Below are positions 8,401-16,598 of a DNA stretch of 64,000 nt, in pieces. The notes under the pieces were generated by a model. The model did not search any database and was not told the DNA's origin. It worked only from the letters and a program-made list of their open reading frames with translations. Made by a program: the position numbers and the translations under genes. The DNA is from Fastidiosipila sp. (GTDB taxonomy: Bacteria; Bacillota; Clostridia; Saccharofermentanales; DTU023), in NCBI GenBank assembly GCA_012511175.1, contig JAAZGO010000021.1, positions 1 to 64,000 of the forward strand, given 5' to 3'. Positions within the stretch are counted from its first letter, which is position 1. The number at the start of each line of letters is the position of its first letter.

Positions 8401-11321
8401 GAGAGGCGTTGACATTTTTGACACTTGTACCAGGTTTGGCGATTATCAAAAAAAAGCTTCCTGTGGCTTAACCGGTATCCGTCTGAGGAAGATCCCTCGA
8501 GCAAACCATTTGACTGCGTGATAAGCCAATCCCAAATAGCATTCATAACGTATATAACCGCTTCTTCCGAAGCGTCCATTCCCATTTTTTCTAATACACA
8601 TTGGACATACCGTCGCCGGCCTTGTTTGGCAGTGACTCCGATCCAGCGCCTTTCCCATTTCCTTGGACTGCCCTGTCGAATAAAGCAAGGATGACCAATG
8701 TGCGAACCAAATTCAGGTTCATCCGCCATGATGCTGTTTGGCAGGGTAATGGCTTTGTCTCCTCGAAGTCCATCGAGTAAATAATTGACGAGAATCTCGG
8801 TATCTTGGTCTGAAAACCCGATCTGTCGCGCCAAGGCTGCAAAATCAGGTCGGTTGTCCTCTTGGTAATAGAAGACGCCGGCGAGTCCAAGCGATTCGAG
8901 AGAGAGACGTCTTTTGCGGCCCACCGTGAACTCTGCTAGAATTCGCTTCGCCATCCATATAGCCGCCTCACGGCTAACTGCTTGCGAATACCTCTCTTCA
9001 TACATTTGCCAGTAATGCGAGTCTGAGTCATTTTGGAGGATTCGCTCCTCCCAGGCAATTTTTCCGCTCACTTGGCTCAGGGTAAAGAGATCCGGCGTTA
9101 ATATCTCCCCACTCCATTCGTCCGGCACCAATGATTGCTTAATGGCCTCAGGGATGATGTGGCGGTAGTTGTGGCTGTTAGCCACATCCTGCAAAAAAGC
9201 AGCGAAACGGGCTGCACCCTGACGGCTGTCATAAAATGTCAGGAGTTTTCGCCCCTCTCCAGGAAGCATGCGTTTTAACTCGTCCCCAGATGCCGGTAAC
9301 TGTCTATAAAGCTCGAAGGTTAAGTTTGCCAAAGGTCCCGTTCCTGACATAGAAATTGATGTTGCGATCTCCTCTTTGGCATGTGGTGCTTTGCTGCGAC
9401 AACGGGGGCACTCCTCGAGAGATAAGATGGGGGCCCTTCTAACCCGTATAACACCTTTACGTTCTTCTGTTTTGACATGATAGATTTGGTATATGGGGAT
9501 CGAGGGTTTAGGATCATCACAGGAACAATATCGGATTGCACGCCTACAGTTCAAACAAATTTGGATTTCCTCCGGCTCAAACGCATAAGCCACGTCGTCA
9601 GATTGCTCGTCGTCAGTGTCGATAGCTAAATCCCTTCTTTCTTCGAAGGGTTTCCAAATGAAATAATACGCCACATATCCTTCCCTTGTATGATCCTGGG
9701 CCGGAAGATACTCATTCGTGGCTTTTCGAAAATGGCTTACGAGAAATGCTTGACCGCATTCTCTGCATAAGTAAATGGGATAGACAGACGCCCCGCAACT
9801 TTCACAGCGATTAATCGGATTGCTGTAGATGCGAGACCACGGCACATCCAGGGCAGGATCCTTGCCGCTGCATTCCGGATTAATACAGGCCCACATTCCT
9901 TGAGGAGGCCGAGCAAAAATATGGTATTTGGCAGGCAAAAGGGCCAGTTGATTGGGACCTGATCTGGCGAGTGCACCAAGTTCAATGAGATGGAATAGCG
10001 CTTTCGCCTGATCCTGGTCGTCAAATTCCGGAAACAAGTAGGCTGCGGCTTCTTCAAACAAAACAGGAGCTTTTTTTTCGACTAGCCAGTTTCTCAGTTG
10101 GTTGATTTGTGCGTTGTCTGAAAGACAGGCATACAGGAAACTTGGCAGGCCCCCTTGATGTCGTTCCGCGATTTCAAGATCGTTGTCATTGATCAAGCCA
10201 ATTTCAGCCAACCACAGAGCCACTTTTTCAATATCAGCGGTTTGAGCGGCATGGTTTCCGCTACCCGGCGATTCTTTTCTTATTTCCTCCAGCATGTCTT
10301 CGAACTGAGAGTTGAGATAAGACGACGGCTCTACCCTTCGAAGAGGGGCAGAGGAGTTGTCGAAGTGCTGAATCTCTTCTTCACCAAAAATTACATCATC
10401 GGGGGAAAATTTCTCACCAAAGAGCTTACTTGCAAACTCAACAGCTTGGTTCGGGTCATCATTGGCCAAGGTCGCACTTGTCGCGACACATAGAACATCT
10501 CCCTGTTTTTTGGCCAGTCTTTGTTTGAGCCTGCGGATCAGCATAGCCACTTCAATTCCCTGGGCACCGTTGTAGGTATGGGCTTCATCTAAAACGATGT
10601 ACTTCCATAAGCCTGAATTAAAGATTAGGGCATCTTCTGGACGAATAAGCAAGTATTCCAGCATGGCGTAGTTGGTAATTAGTATCTGGGGGATTCGTCC
10701 CTGATCTCTTATCTCTTCTCTGCTGATGATCTCGTTGGGTAGTGTTTCTTCGCTTCGCTCTGCCCGATCGAGCAGTTCACCTGTGAATCTACCAAAAGTG
10801 ATGTCGGTTCCTTTCAGCAGGACCCGCAAACGTTCCATCTGATCGTTCACCAATGCATTGAGTGGATAAATCAGGATCGCACGGACACCCGGTGTTTCGT
10901 CCTCCAGTAGATCATTCAGGATTGGAATGGTAAAACATTCGGTTTTTCCACTTCCAGTCCCTGAAGACACCACGATACTCGTATTCTCATCGCAGAGTTT
11001 TCGAATCGCCTTTTCCTGGTGCGAATAAAGCGGGGCACCAAGTGGAAGCGGCTCTGGCTTGAGCAGATTGAAGCAGGAAAGGGATTTAATTTGATCCGTT
11101 AAAATTCCCTCATCAATGAGGTCATTCAGACAAGCTCCCTTGATATATGGATAGATTAATTCCAGATAGGGACCCGTGAACAGGGCACGCGGCTCCTCGA
11201 AACTCTCTCTGATCTTCCTTGCCAGTTCAGGTTCTTTTCCATCCTTGTTGGCATCAAAAGTGGTCGTCAGATAATTAACGAGAGCCTGCTTTAATGTTTG
11301 CGTAATTTTGACGGCATTCAT
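5478..11321 (-). CDS. druE: Giant DEAH helicase with DUF1998, DruE-like (Druantia type III candidate)
   Basis: This is a 1,947-residue superfamily 2 helicase. Near the N-terminus are the Q-like motif (SHQEKA) at 100, Walker A GTGSGKT at 121-127, DEAH at 245-248 and SAT at about 282. The second helicase half carries the arginine motif RQRSGRAGRR near 1075-1085, and several CxxC pairs between the halves suggest zinc binding. A DUF1998 module follows around 1500-1615, with a Cys cluster (CNDCAPDTSCYHC) like that of MrfA-type helicases. The last 170 residues look like a MIT_C/phospholipase-D-like domain (IHDPYLF, HDR, IGRGFDF). The size and DUF1998 fit DruE, reported as about 1,800-2,100 residues. 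It starts 15 bases after its partner gene, with a GGAAAGAGAG site. DISARM or a stand-alone MrfA-like repair helicase are alternatives, but they fit the size and the giant partner less well. Confidence 0.75.
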   Translation of the reverse strand: MNAVKITQTLKQALVNYLTTTFDANKDGKEPELARKIRESFEEPRALFTGPYLELIYPYIKGACLNDLIDEGILTDQIKSLSCFNLLKPEPLPLGAPLYSHQEKAIRKLCDENTSIVVSSGTGSGKTECFTIPILNDLLEDETPGVRAILIYPLNALVNDQMERLRVLLKGTDITFGRFTGELLDRAERSEETLPNEIISREEIRDQGRIPQILITNYAMLEYLLIRPEDALIFNSGLWKYIVLDEAHTYNGAQGIEVAMLIRRLKQRLAKKQGDVLCVATSATLANDDPNQAVEFASKLFGEKFSPDDVIFGEEEIQHFDNSSAPLRRVEPSSYLNSQFEDMLEEIRKESPGSGNHAAQTADIEKVALWLAEIGLINDNDLEIAERHQGGLPSFLYACLSDNAQINQLRNWLVEKKAPVLFEEAAAYLFPEFDDQDQAKALFHLIELGALARSGPNQLALLPAKYHIFARPPQGMWACINPECSGKDPALDVPWSRIYSNPINRCESCGASVYPIYLCRECGQAFLVSHFRKATNEYLPAQDHTREGYVAYYFIWKPFEERRDLAIDTDDEQSDDVAYAFEPEEIQICLNCRRAIRYCSCDDPKPSIPIYQIYHVKTEERKGVIRVRRAPILSLEECPRCRSKAPHAKEEIATSISMSGTGPLANLTFELYRQLPASGDELKRMLPGEGRKLLTFYDSRQGAARFAAFLQDVANSHNYRHIIPEAIKQSLVPDEWSGEILTPDLFTLSQVSGKIAWEERILQNDSDSHYWQMYEERYSQAVSREAAIWMAKRILAEFTVGRKRRLSLESLGLAGVFYYQEDNRPDFAALARQIGFSDQDTEILVNYLLDGLRGDKAITLPNSIMADEPEFGSHIGHPCFIRQGSPRKWERRWIGVTAKQGRRRYVQCVLEKMGMDASEEAVIYVMNAIWDWLITQSNGLLEGSSSDGYRLSHRKLFFDNRQTWYKCQKCQRLSYRGDSLPCPFPHCGGDLEAIDIETEQKENYYFHLFQQALIPIRVEEHTAQLSPKKGEDYQKRFREGYINMLSCSTTFEMGIDLGDLQTVVMSNVPPTVANYRQRSGRAGRRTSGTAYIMTWSSDRPHDQAYYHNPAEIISGNVRVPMVTLENELIAQRHVNALLLSEFLRYRRAKGASIESLTLSGGFFDTWQAEPPHFHHLKEWAEANTRSIHQQLETYAIHFPPTLRPFIKSGLDGFFNMLQKVNDGHYRPITDYYYKKIEELAKTSADMSLDSTERDRAGEERTYFENLLRRIRGSRGNTSGYLINYLSENGVLPSYSFPLHTVELMLPRKVSDRADLRLTRDLRQAITEYAPGSEVVADKRLWASQRPLFWRDTPPKNEYRICEHCQYLEISEGAGVPLPRSQMVCSVCSEPYGNKSKVRVFVEPEGFQADPNSGKPAKQYVKVEPRQMRSALIPEHSLNEEAHNQFVYLAYNPKGRLLFVNEGKYGSGFEFPLKGFALTEGIKGTRDRYSLGHIQNTNTLHIRFEGSRDMPIPSPDNHSFWLSLLYAILHGASHALQIERQDIDGVLFPRGIGGNWEQTLVLYDNVPGGAGHVKNIQEHMDLVLEEARNILNCNDCAPDTSCYHCLRDYGNQYFHHELKRKDALAFLDLLIASLEPLDIGVLGAVRVVASDPTNWLYEKIRYAAHALFMAIPKMTLGHPKGENYTWMDTLNDLLNRGCEIHLYLQELPGDRPEDMSIASHLQVLMGKGLKLYQRSTIPDWPFLMDPHHEQRRIIKSQNGVIGLDQTIGVKSLLTSTNKEAVHAVLTQWEQMRAREITWDQLNPPQHVKVINVDASATRQFDLEATLDDFFTQPVQRMTIHDPYLFDRERLVNRLSPYIQMASRHQTLEKVIIHTKRADDRHRQDAAEQELKQRFPDLLDFKHTADHDRFLGVVRVSGERARIYIGRGFDFIRPDGSTRATYIVIQDPV

Positions 11322-11336
11322 AAATTTCTCTCTTTC

Positions 11337-14300
11337 CTAAGAGGCCGCATGGATGAACAAGAGTTCCGCCCATGCGACGGCCCATTCCAACAGCTTAGGA
11401 CAACCTTTTAGAGCTGCATCAATCAAAACCATCAGGTCATTGTCGGTAAGTTCTGTTTGTCCCAGTAGCCTAGTAAAACGAATCGGTTTATAGGCTTTGG
11501 TTCGAAGGATCATAGCCAGCAATAAGACATAGCGTGGAATACTTAGAGGAAGCTCCCTTTCTCTCAAAACCTCGAGCATCCGCGAAGCTGCGGCGTAGGG
11601 GGGTACCAGATCCCCCATTTCTTCCAGATAAGAGGAAGCTTGCTCAAGACCCTGGGAACAGGTGTAAAATCTCTTGCAGTCTAATTCATCTAATTGGCGA
11701 TAAAGCTCACTGACCGCCACTTGGAAATCAAGGGTATCTTGCCAATAGACCGGCACACTCAGTTCCATGTCATCATCTTCAGGCCGAACGATCCTCTCCA
11801 TTAAGGATTGAAGATAACCGGGTTGTACGGTCTCTTCGACTCTATAGGCATGGAAAAGACGCGCCATTTTTGATTGTGAAATGGTTGCTTCGAGCGGGTC
11901 CTCATTTTGAGGGTAAACAGTATCGAGAAACTGCTCCCGAACAGAAATGTCACGACCATGCTGATGGGCTTGGACAACACTCGGAGAAAGCGCCAGGTAA
12001 GTTCCATTTCTTGATGCAACTACTTCCCCGCAACCTCTGCATTGGTATGCCGGCCAAAGATCCATAGGATCCAGTTCTCCATACTTTCCATCAACCAAGG
12101 TTTGAGGAATTCTCATCCACAGTTGTACGTAATCATTTCGATTTGATGGTTTCCAGTACGCGGCAACCCGTATTTTTTCCTCGTGTATTTTGAGATCCAC
12201 GTAACCTTTGCCGATTTGTCCCCCATACAAAGCTTGTTCAGGAAACACGTGCAATACCCTTTGGTGTGTTTTCGTTGTGAAGCGTAAGGGACACCCCAGT
12301 ATGGCCCAGGCGGGCAAGAGCTTTCTTTTTGGATCTTCCAGCTCTGGTACATCCAGCCTGTTCACTTTCTTTTGGATCCATTCAATCTGTTCCAATACAT
12401 TTTTAAGTCCGTAGCTGTCGTCAATCCACGTGAGCAGGTATGGTTGGGGAGAGGTGAGCGCCTGGAAAAGTGTTCGCGAACGATCCGCAGTCAGTTCAAC
12501 AACCATAGGATCAGCTTTTTCGGATGGATGGACGGTTTGCTCGAACGCGCGGAACGCTTGCGATACCGCCAAAATTTCTCCGCTTGCTACAATCTCCAAT
12601 AGGTAGAGGCCCGGCACCAACGTAACAGGCAGGGTCATCTCATCAACCAAGGAATGAGCCTTATAGATTGTCTCTACGGAGGTAGAAAATTCTTTGTTAC
12701 GCACTTGAATGATATATTCTCCCTCAAGATCACGGTCACGCGCTGTGGTAAACTGCAGCAATGAATTTTGATAGGAGATATTCGTGATCCTGATGGATGG
12801 TCTTTTGATGTAGCTAAATAGTTTCCACTCATCGTTTCGGATCCTAATCACAGCCGAAGGTTGAAGCAGCCTGCTTTCTTGTAGCATATCTCTTAGAACA
12901 GTTTCAGATAGGCTCACTTCGAGTTCCCCTTGAGCATTCAAGTATTCGTCCCGAGGACTTAGCCCTTCCACAAACCATGTGTATTTTTCCCGAGGCTTCC
13001 CTCGAACATGCATCTGAATGTTCTCTTCCTGGTCTGAAAAGATATGATTTTCGTCGCCTCCGCCCACGATCCAGGCTGCGACTCGATCGACCTCCCAGCA
13101 AAAATGGATAGGGTGGTTGTCCCAGTAGATATCAAAACGGCACTGCCGGCCCCGAACCATAGGCCATAAAATTTCTACCCGGTCTTCAAAATGAAATTTT
13201 TTAGTTTCTTCATTGTCATAAGGCTGGATGTCTTCAGAAGGCACCCCCTGGATCGCGATTTTTAGCGGGTGTTGACGTGAATAGCATGTAGCCGGATCAG
13301 GTTCAAATATTTCGACTGTGTCGGGCAACCAGGCAAACTGGACAGGTTCATCCAGGATTGATTTGAGATCGAGCATCAAATCAAATAAATACGCGCCGGG
13401 GTCAGCAATTATTGGGGTCAAATCAAGAATACAACCAAGATCCGTTCTTTTCAGCCAGCCACGTTGTTTTAGGTCCGTGAGGTACCATGAATCAAGAGCT
13501 TTTCCATTTCTTCGCGCCCGAAGGATGTATTTCCTAAAGGATCGGCTATCAGGGTTGCAATTCATCTCCAACAAAATTGTGGGTGAAGAGAAGATCGGAG
13601 GCAGGCCTTTTGACATATTCTTCAACTTATGATCGCCCTTGAGAAGCGGGTTAACAGAAACCAATTCAGCTGTTTTGTCAAACCTTTGCTGGCCATGCGA
13701 CACCAGGATGGCAGGAAGTTCAAGCCTGAAAAGTGCCCCATGCGTAAAACCCGCACTGTGAAGGGCTTCGGGTAAAGCTTTCAAGGCCACCTCGCAAGGC
13801 TGTCCTGACAAGTCTTCGAAGCGGGCTTCTCCTTTTGAAAAGACAATCCAAGAACCGTCTGCATCGATTACGTCACGTAACACAGCGACATTTCGGTCAT
13901 GATTCATCCGAAAATACATAATTTCATCGGGCAAGGCTGGAACCGGTCGCTCCAGGATAATATCTTCCTCCTGTTCTCGACGTGATTTGTCCAAGTTGTA
14001 GTTGTCGGATAAAAGAATGATGCGCCCGTCTAAAAGCTCCCTACCCCGAATATCTTCCGGTTCCAATTCCCAAGTATTAGCCATTCTATTATTCCAAGGG
14101 TATACGATCTTAACTAGATCCCGGTTCCGGATTTCTTTTTCTTCGGGATGGGCCCATACAAGCATATCGGGTTTTGCCGCTCCCGCTGAACGAACATTGG
14201 CTAGATGCAGATAGAGGCCTTTTTCTTCGCTCCAGCGCCAGGTTAATTGAGGTGATATCTTGCGGAGCACCGATACTTTCGAGGGGTCCATTGTTAGCTT

Positions 14301-16067
14301 GCGGTAGATCACACGCCAAAGGGATCGCTCGAGTGTCGAGTTGAGAACTTTTGCAACCAGCTCGCTTGATTCTACTTCATTGAACAAGGAAATCGCGCTC
14401 GTCATCCGAGCGATCAGCCTGGCAGCAGCCTCTCGCGTTTCGGGTTTTCGGATAAAATCTTTGAGCCTTGGATAAAAGTAATTTAAAGATTTTTCTGTTT
14501 CCAGGATCTTTTGCAGCTGCTCTGGCGGATAGTGCATCAGGGATTTGAAATGGTCAACCAACCAATCGACGAAGGGCTCGTGAAGATAACGCGGAATAAT
14601 TGCGTGCTGGTAAACGGGGCGCACAACATCGCCTTGGCTGTCGATATCGAAGGATAATCCCACTATCTCCATCAGGTAGTTGCGTGCGAATCGAAAGAGT
14701 TTTCGACTCACAATCTCAAAGTATTGCTGATCATCTCGATCCCACACTTGTTTGGCATAGGGCCCCCAGAAGGCTCTGGAATCCGTCTCTGAATATCTGG
14801 CAAAGAAAACCATACTGATCACGAATAGAGCTGGAAGGGAGTGCCTTGGATCAGGTTTTCCCTTGGATTCAGTTTTTTCTTTCAGATAAGTGACAAATCT
14901 TTCGAAAAATTGCCTCGAAATTGGCAACTCTCCTATGTAATCAAAGCGCTCAAGAGACTTTAGAAATAGTGCTTCCAGTTTGGGAATTTGTAGGAGCAAG
15001 AATTCTCCAAAATCGTCTGTTTCTAGCTTCACCAAAAACGTCTCTATTTCCTGATCGCCCAAATTAATCATTTCTGGCCGGAGAACCAGCCGTTCAAAAG
15101 GGCAAGGTTCGCGAGCTCTCAAAGCTCCGAGAGCAGGATCTCCAACATCTGAAATATCTCCCGTAAGATCGTGATCGAATGTGACGGTCGATTCAGAAGG
15201 TAGAGTATCAGCGCTCGGCTCTCGGGTTTTCCAGGAAACTGATAAATCAGTTGTGGTGGCAGCTTCTACAACCGTCCCTGGATCGTCAAACAGAGTACCT
15301 TCGAGGAAAGTGTTTTGTCTTCCCAAGTCTCCGGGATCCCGTAGAATGCTGATTTGCTCGAGGTTGTACCTTCTTTCAATTAAAGAGTTATGGGCAGTTT
15401 TAATGACCTCACTAAAGGTTGTGCTAGTCGATAAGGTATCCTCCATATCACTGTGCTCATACGCAGATTCCATGCCCGCAACTCTTAGGTCATGAAGCTG
15501 AGAATCATCTTCCACTATTGGATCAGAGTTGTCGGCTTCTGAATTATCTTTGTCCAGCGGCTCAGACGCCTTTTCGGGAAACGGTTTTTCCGTAAGAGTG
15601 GCGAGGTCGCCATCCGCTGGATCGTGTGCCCGCTCTTCTGTTTGATCAGTCTCAAGCGTAGATTCAACGGCTTCCTGGTTGACTGCGTCGTGGCGTACGT
15701 CTTCACACACAACTTCCTCTCTTATGGTGCCATCTGCCTTAGAAAAAAGGATGGTAGTAGGCAGATCCCTATGTTGCTTCTTTGTCTCTCCTCCAGAGAA
15801 TAGTTCTATGGTGCTCAGCTGTTCCTCCGAATTTTGCCTCAGCCTCTCTTGTAGAAAATCTTCTTCTACATGCAAACGCTGGGCTGCTCTTCCAAAATTT
15901 GGTATCGATATTTGCTTTGATTGTTCCCTGAATGTGGAAAGATGCGTTCGAGTTCGTAAGTTGGGCGACTTCTTAATGGGATCCGAGGGAGGATCTTTCG
16001 GAGTCATCTTTCTAGAAAATGTGATTAATACAGACAGAAGTTTTCTTAGATAGGTCAAGAGTCTCAT
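11337..16067 (-). CDS. druH: Giant protein of unknown fold upstream of the helicase, DruH-like candidate
   Basis: This 1,576-residue protein has no domain I recognise. A basic, weakly hydrophobic N-terminus (about 1-35) is followed by a long acidic, low-complexity stretch (about 70-300, rich in D, E, S and T) that is likely disordered. The rest is folded-looking, with many aromatic and beta-type segments. A CxxC pair (YQCRGCGEV) lies at about residue 1352. The C-terminal 150 residues look helical. The ATG at 16067 has an AGGGTGG site just upstream. The helicase gene follows after 15 bases, so the two are surely co-transcribed. The assignment to DruH rests on the two-giant-gene layout and on the partner's identity, not on recognised motifs; it could be another helicase-partner family. 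Confidence 0.5.
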   Translation of the reverse strand: MRLLTYLRKLLSVLITFSRKMTPKDPPSDPIKKSPNLRTRTHLSTFREQSKQISIPNFGRAAQRLHVEEDFLQERLRQNSEEQLSTIELFSGGETKKQHRDLPTTILFSKADGTIREEVVCEDVRHDAVNQEAVESTLETDQTEERAHDPADGDLATLTEKPFPEKASEPLDKDNSEADNSDPIVEDDSQLHDLRVAGMESAYEHSDMEDTLSTSTTFSEVIKTAHNSLIERRYNLEQISILRDPGDLGRQNTFLEGTLFDDPGTVVEAATTTDLSVSWKTREPSADTLPSESTVTFDHDLTGDISDVGDPALGALRAREPCPFERLVLRPEMINLGDQEIETFLVKLETDDFGEFLLLQIPKLEALFLKSLERFDYIGELPISRQFFERFVTYLKEKTESKGKPDPRHSLPALFVISMVFFARYSETDSRAFWGPYAKQVWDRDDQQYFEIVSRKLFRFARNYLMEIVGLSFDIDSQGDVVRPVYQHAIIPRYLHEPFVDWLVDHFKSLMHYPPEQLQKILETEKSLNYFYPRLKDFIRKPETREAAARLIARMTSAISLFNEVESSELVAKVLNSTLERSLWRVIYRKLTMDPSKVSVLRKISPQLTWRWSEEKGLYLHLANVRSAGAAKPDMLVWAHPEEKEIRNRDLVKIVYPWNNRMANTWELEPEDIRGRELLDGRIILLSDNYNLDKSRREQEEDIILERPVPALPDEIMYFRMNHDRNVAVLRDVIDADGSWIVFSKGEARFEDLSGQPCEVALKALPEALHSAGFTHGALFRLELPAILVSHGQQRFDKTAELVSVNPLLKGDHKLKNMSKGLPPIFSSPTILLEMNCNPDSRSFRKYILRARRNGKALDSWYLTDLKQRGWLKRTDLGCILDLTPIIADPGAYLFDLMLDLKSILDEPVQFAWLPDTVEIFEPDPATCYSRQHPLKIAIQGVPSEDIQPYDNEETKKFHFEDRVEILWPMVRGRQCRFDIYWDNHPIHFCWEVDRVAAWIVGGGDENHIFSDQEENIQMHVRGKPREKYTWFVEGLSPRDEYLNAQGELEVSLSETVLRDMLQESRLLQPSAVIRIRNDEWKLFSYIKRPSIRITNISYQNSLLQFTTARDRDLEGEYIIQVRNKEFSTSVETIYKAHSLVDEMTLPVTLVPGLYLLEIVASGEILAVSQAFRAFEQTVHPSEKADPMVVELTADRSRTLFQALTSPQPYLLTWIDDSYGLKNVLEQIEWIQKKVNRLDVPELEDPKRKLLPAWAILGCPLRFTTKTHQRVLHVFPEQALYGGQIGKGYVDLKIHEEKIRVAAYWKPSNRNDYVQLWMRIPQTLVDGKYGELDPMDLWPAYQCRGCGEVVASRNGTYLALSPSVVQAHQHGRDISVREQFLDTVYPQNEDPLEATISQSKMARLFHAYRVEETVQPGYLQSLMERIVRPEDDDMELSVPVYWQDTLDFQVAVSELYRQLDELDCKRFYTCSQGLEQASSYLEEMGDLVPPYAAASRMLEVLRERELPLSIPRYVLLLAMILRTKAYKPIRFTRLLGQTELTDNDLMVLIDAALKGCPKLLEWAVAWAELLFIHAAS

Positions 16068-16598
16068 ACGTCCACCCTACACATTGGTTATTTCATCGAT
16101 CGATGACATGGAATTACTGAAACCTCAATCCCCTTGGTTAAGTCAAGCACCAAGCTTGCGAGGTAGTTGTTGATCGATGAGCGCCAAACCCTGCCTCTGT
16201 TTATACTATCACTTGAACATTTTCCTCACCCCTGCCAATTGTGTGCATCTAGGAGAATCCCAAAATCGCTGGGCCGGGCTCATGATAATGAAAATTACCC
16301 GCCAAATGTTAATTCACATCACTTTCGCGCCAAGCAGAACATGTGATGATGGTCGATGGTATCATTCTCTGCCCTGTAGCGACTGGGCAATTACCCCGTT
16401 ATCCGTGGCAAAGGTGCTGGCCGTCCGTTGCCAGAAGTAATACAGAGGGACTTGGTTACAGGCAAAAGAGCACCATATCGAGTAAACGCATCTCCAGAAG
16501 CAAGGAATCCCGGGCAAAATTGAAAACCGGTCGGGTCAGCTTACCCATCTCCACAACTCTTTTCAGGGTTTCTTCCACATTTTGCCTTTTTCGCCTGC
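16068..16598. other. 531-bp stretch without an intact gene at the right border of the defense island
   Basis: This gap holds the upstream region of the druH-like gene on its left and nothing I can name on its right. Short open frames exist on both strands, but none has a convincing start or resembles a known family. At about 16,283-16,340 there is a run with TAATGAAAATTACCCGCCAA and a second CGCCAA copy about 25 bases on. This resembles the repeated ends of IS21-type insertion sequences, but I could not confirm it. The stretch may be a decayed mobile-element end. Confidence 0.4.
16093..16106. promoter_or_regulatory. 14-bp perfect palindrome upstream of the druH-like gene, possible operator
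   Basis: TCATCGATCGATGA is a perfect inverted repeat about 26 bases upstream of the - strand start codon at 16067. Its place between the expected promoter and the ribosome binding site would suit a repressor site. No repressor gene is adjacent, so this is inference only. Confidence 0.35.

Noticed and set aside
5478-11321. DISARM (DrmA/DrmB) or stand-alone MrfA-like repair helicase
   Set aside because: DISARM would need separate DrmB, DrmC and a methyltransferase gene; MrfA-like helicases are far shorter. The single 1,947-residue chain with a giant partner fits DruE better.
16177-16440. Short + strand open frame of 87 codons in the island border gap
   Set aside because: No ribosome binding site and no recognisable motifs; treated as chance.
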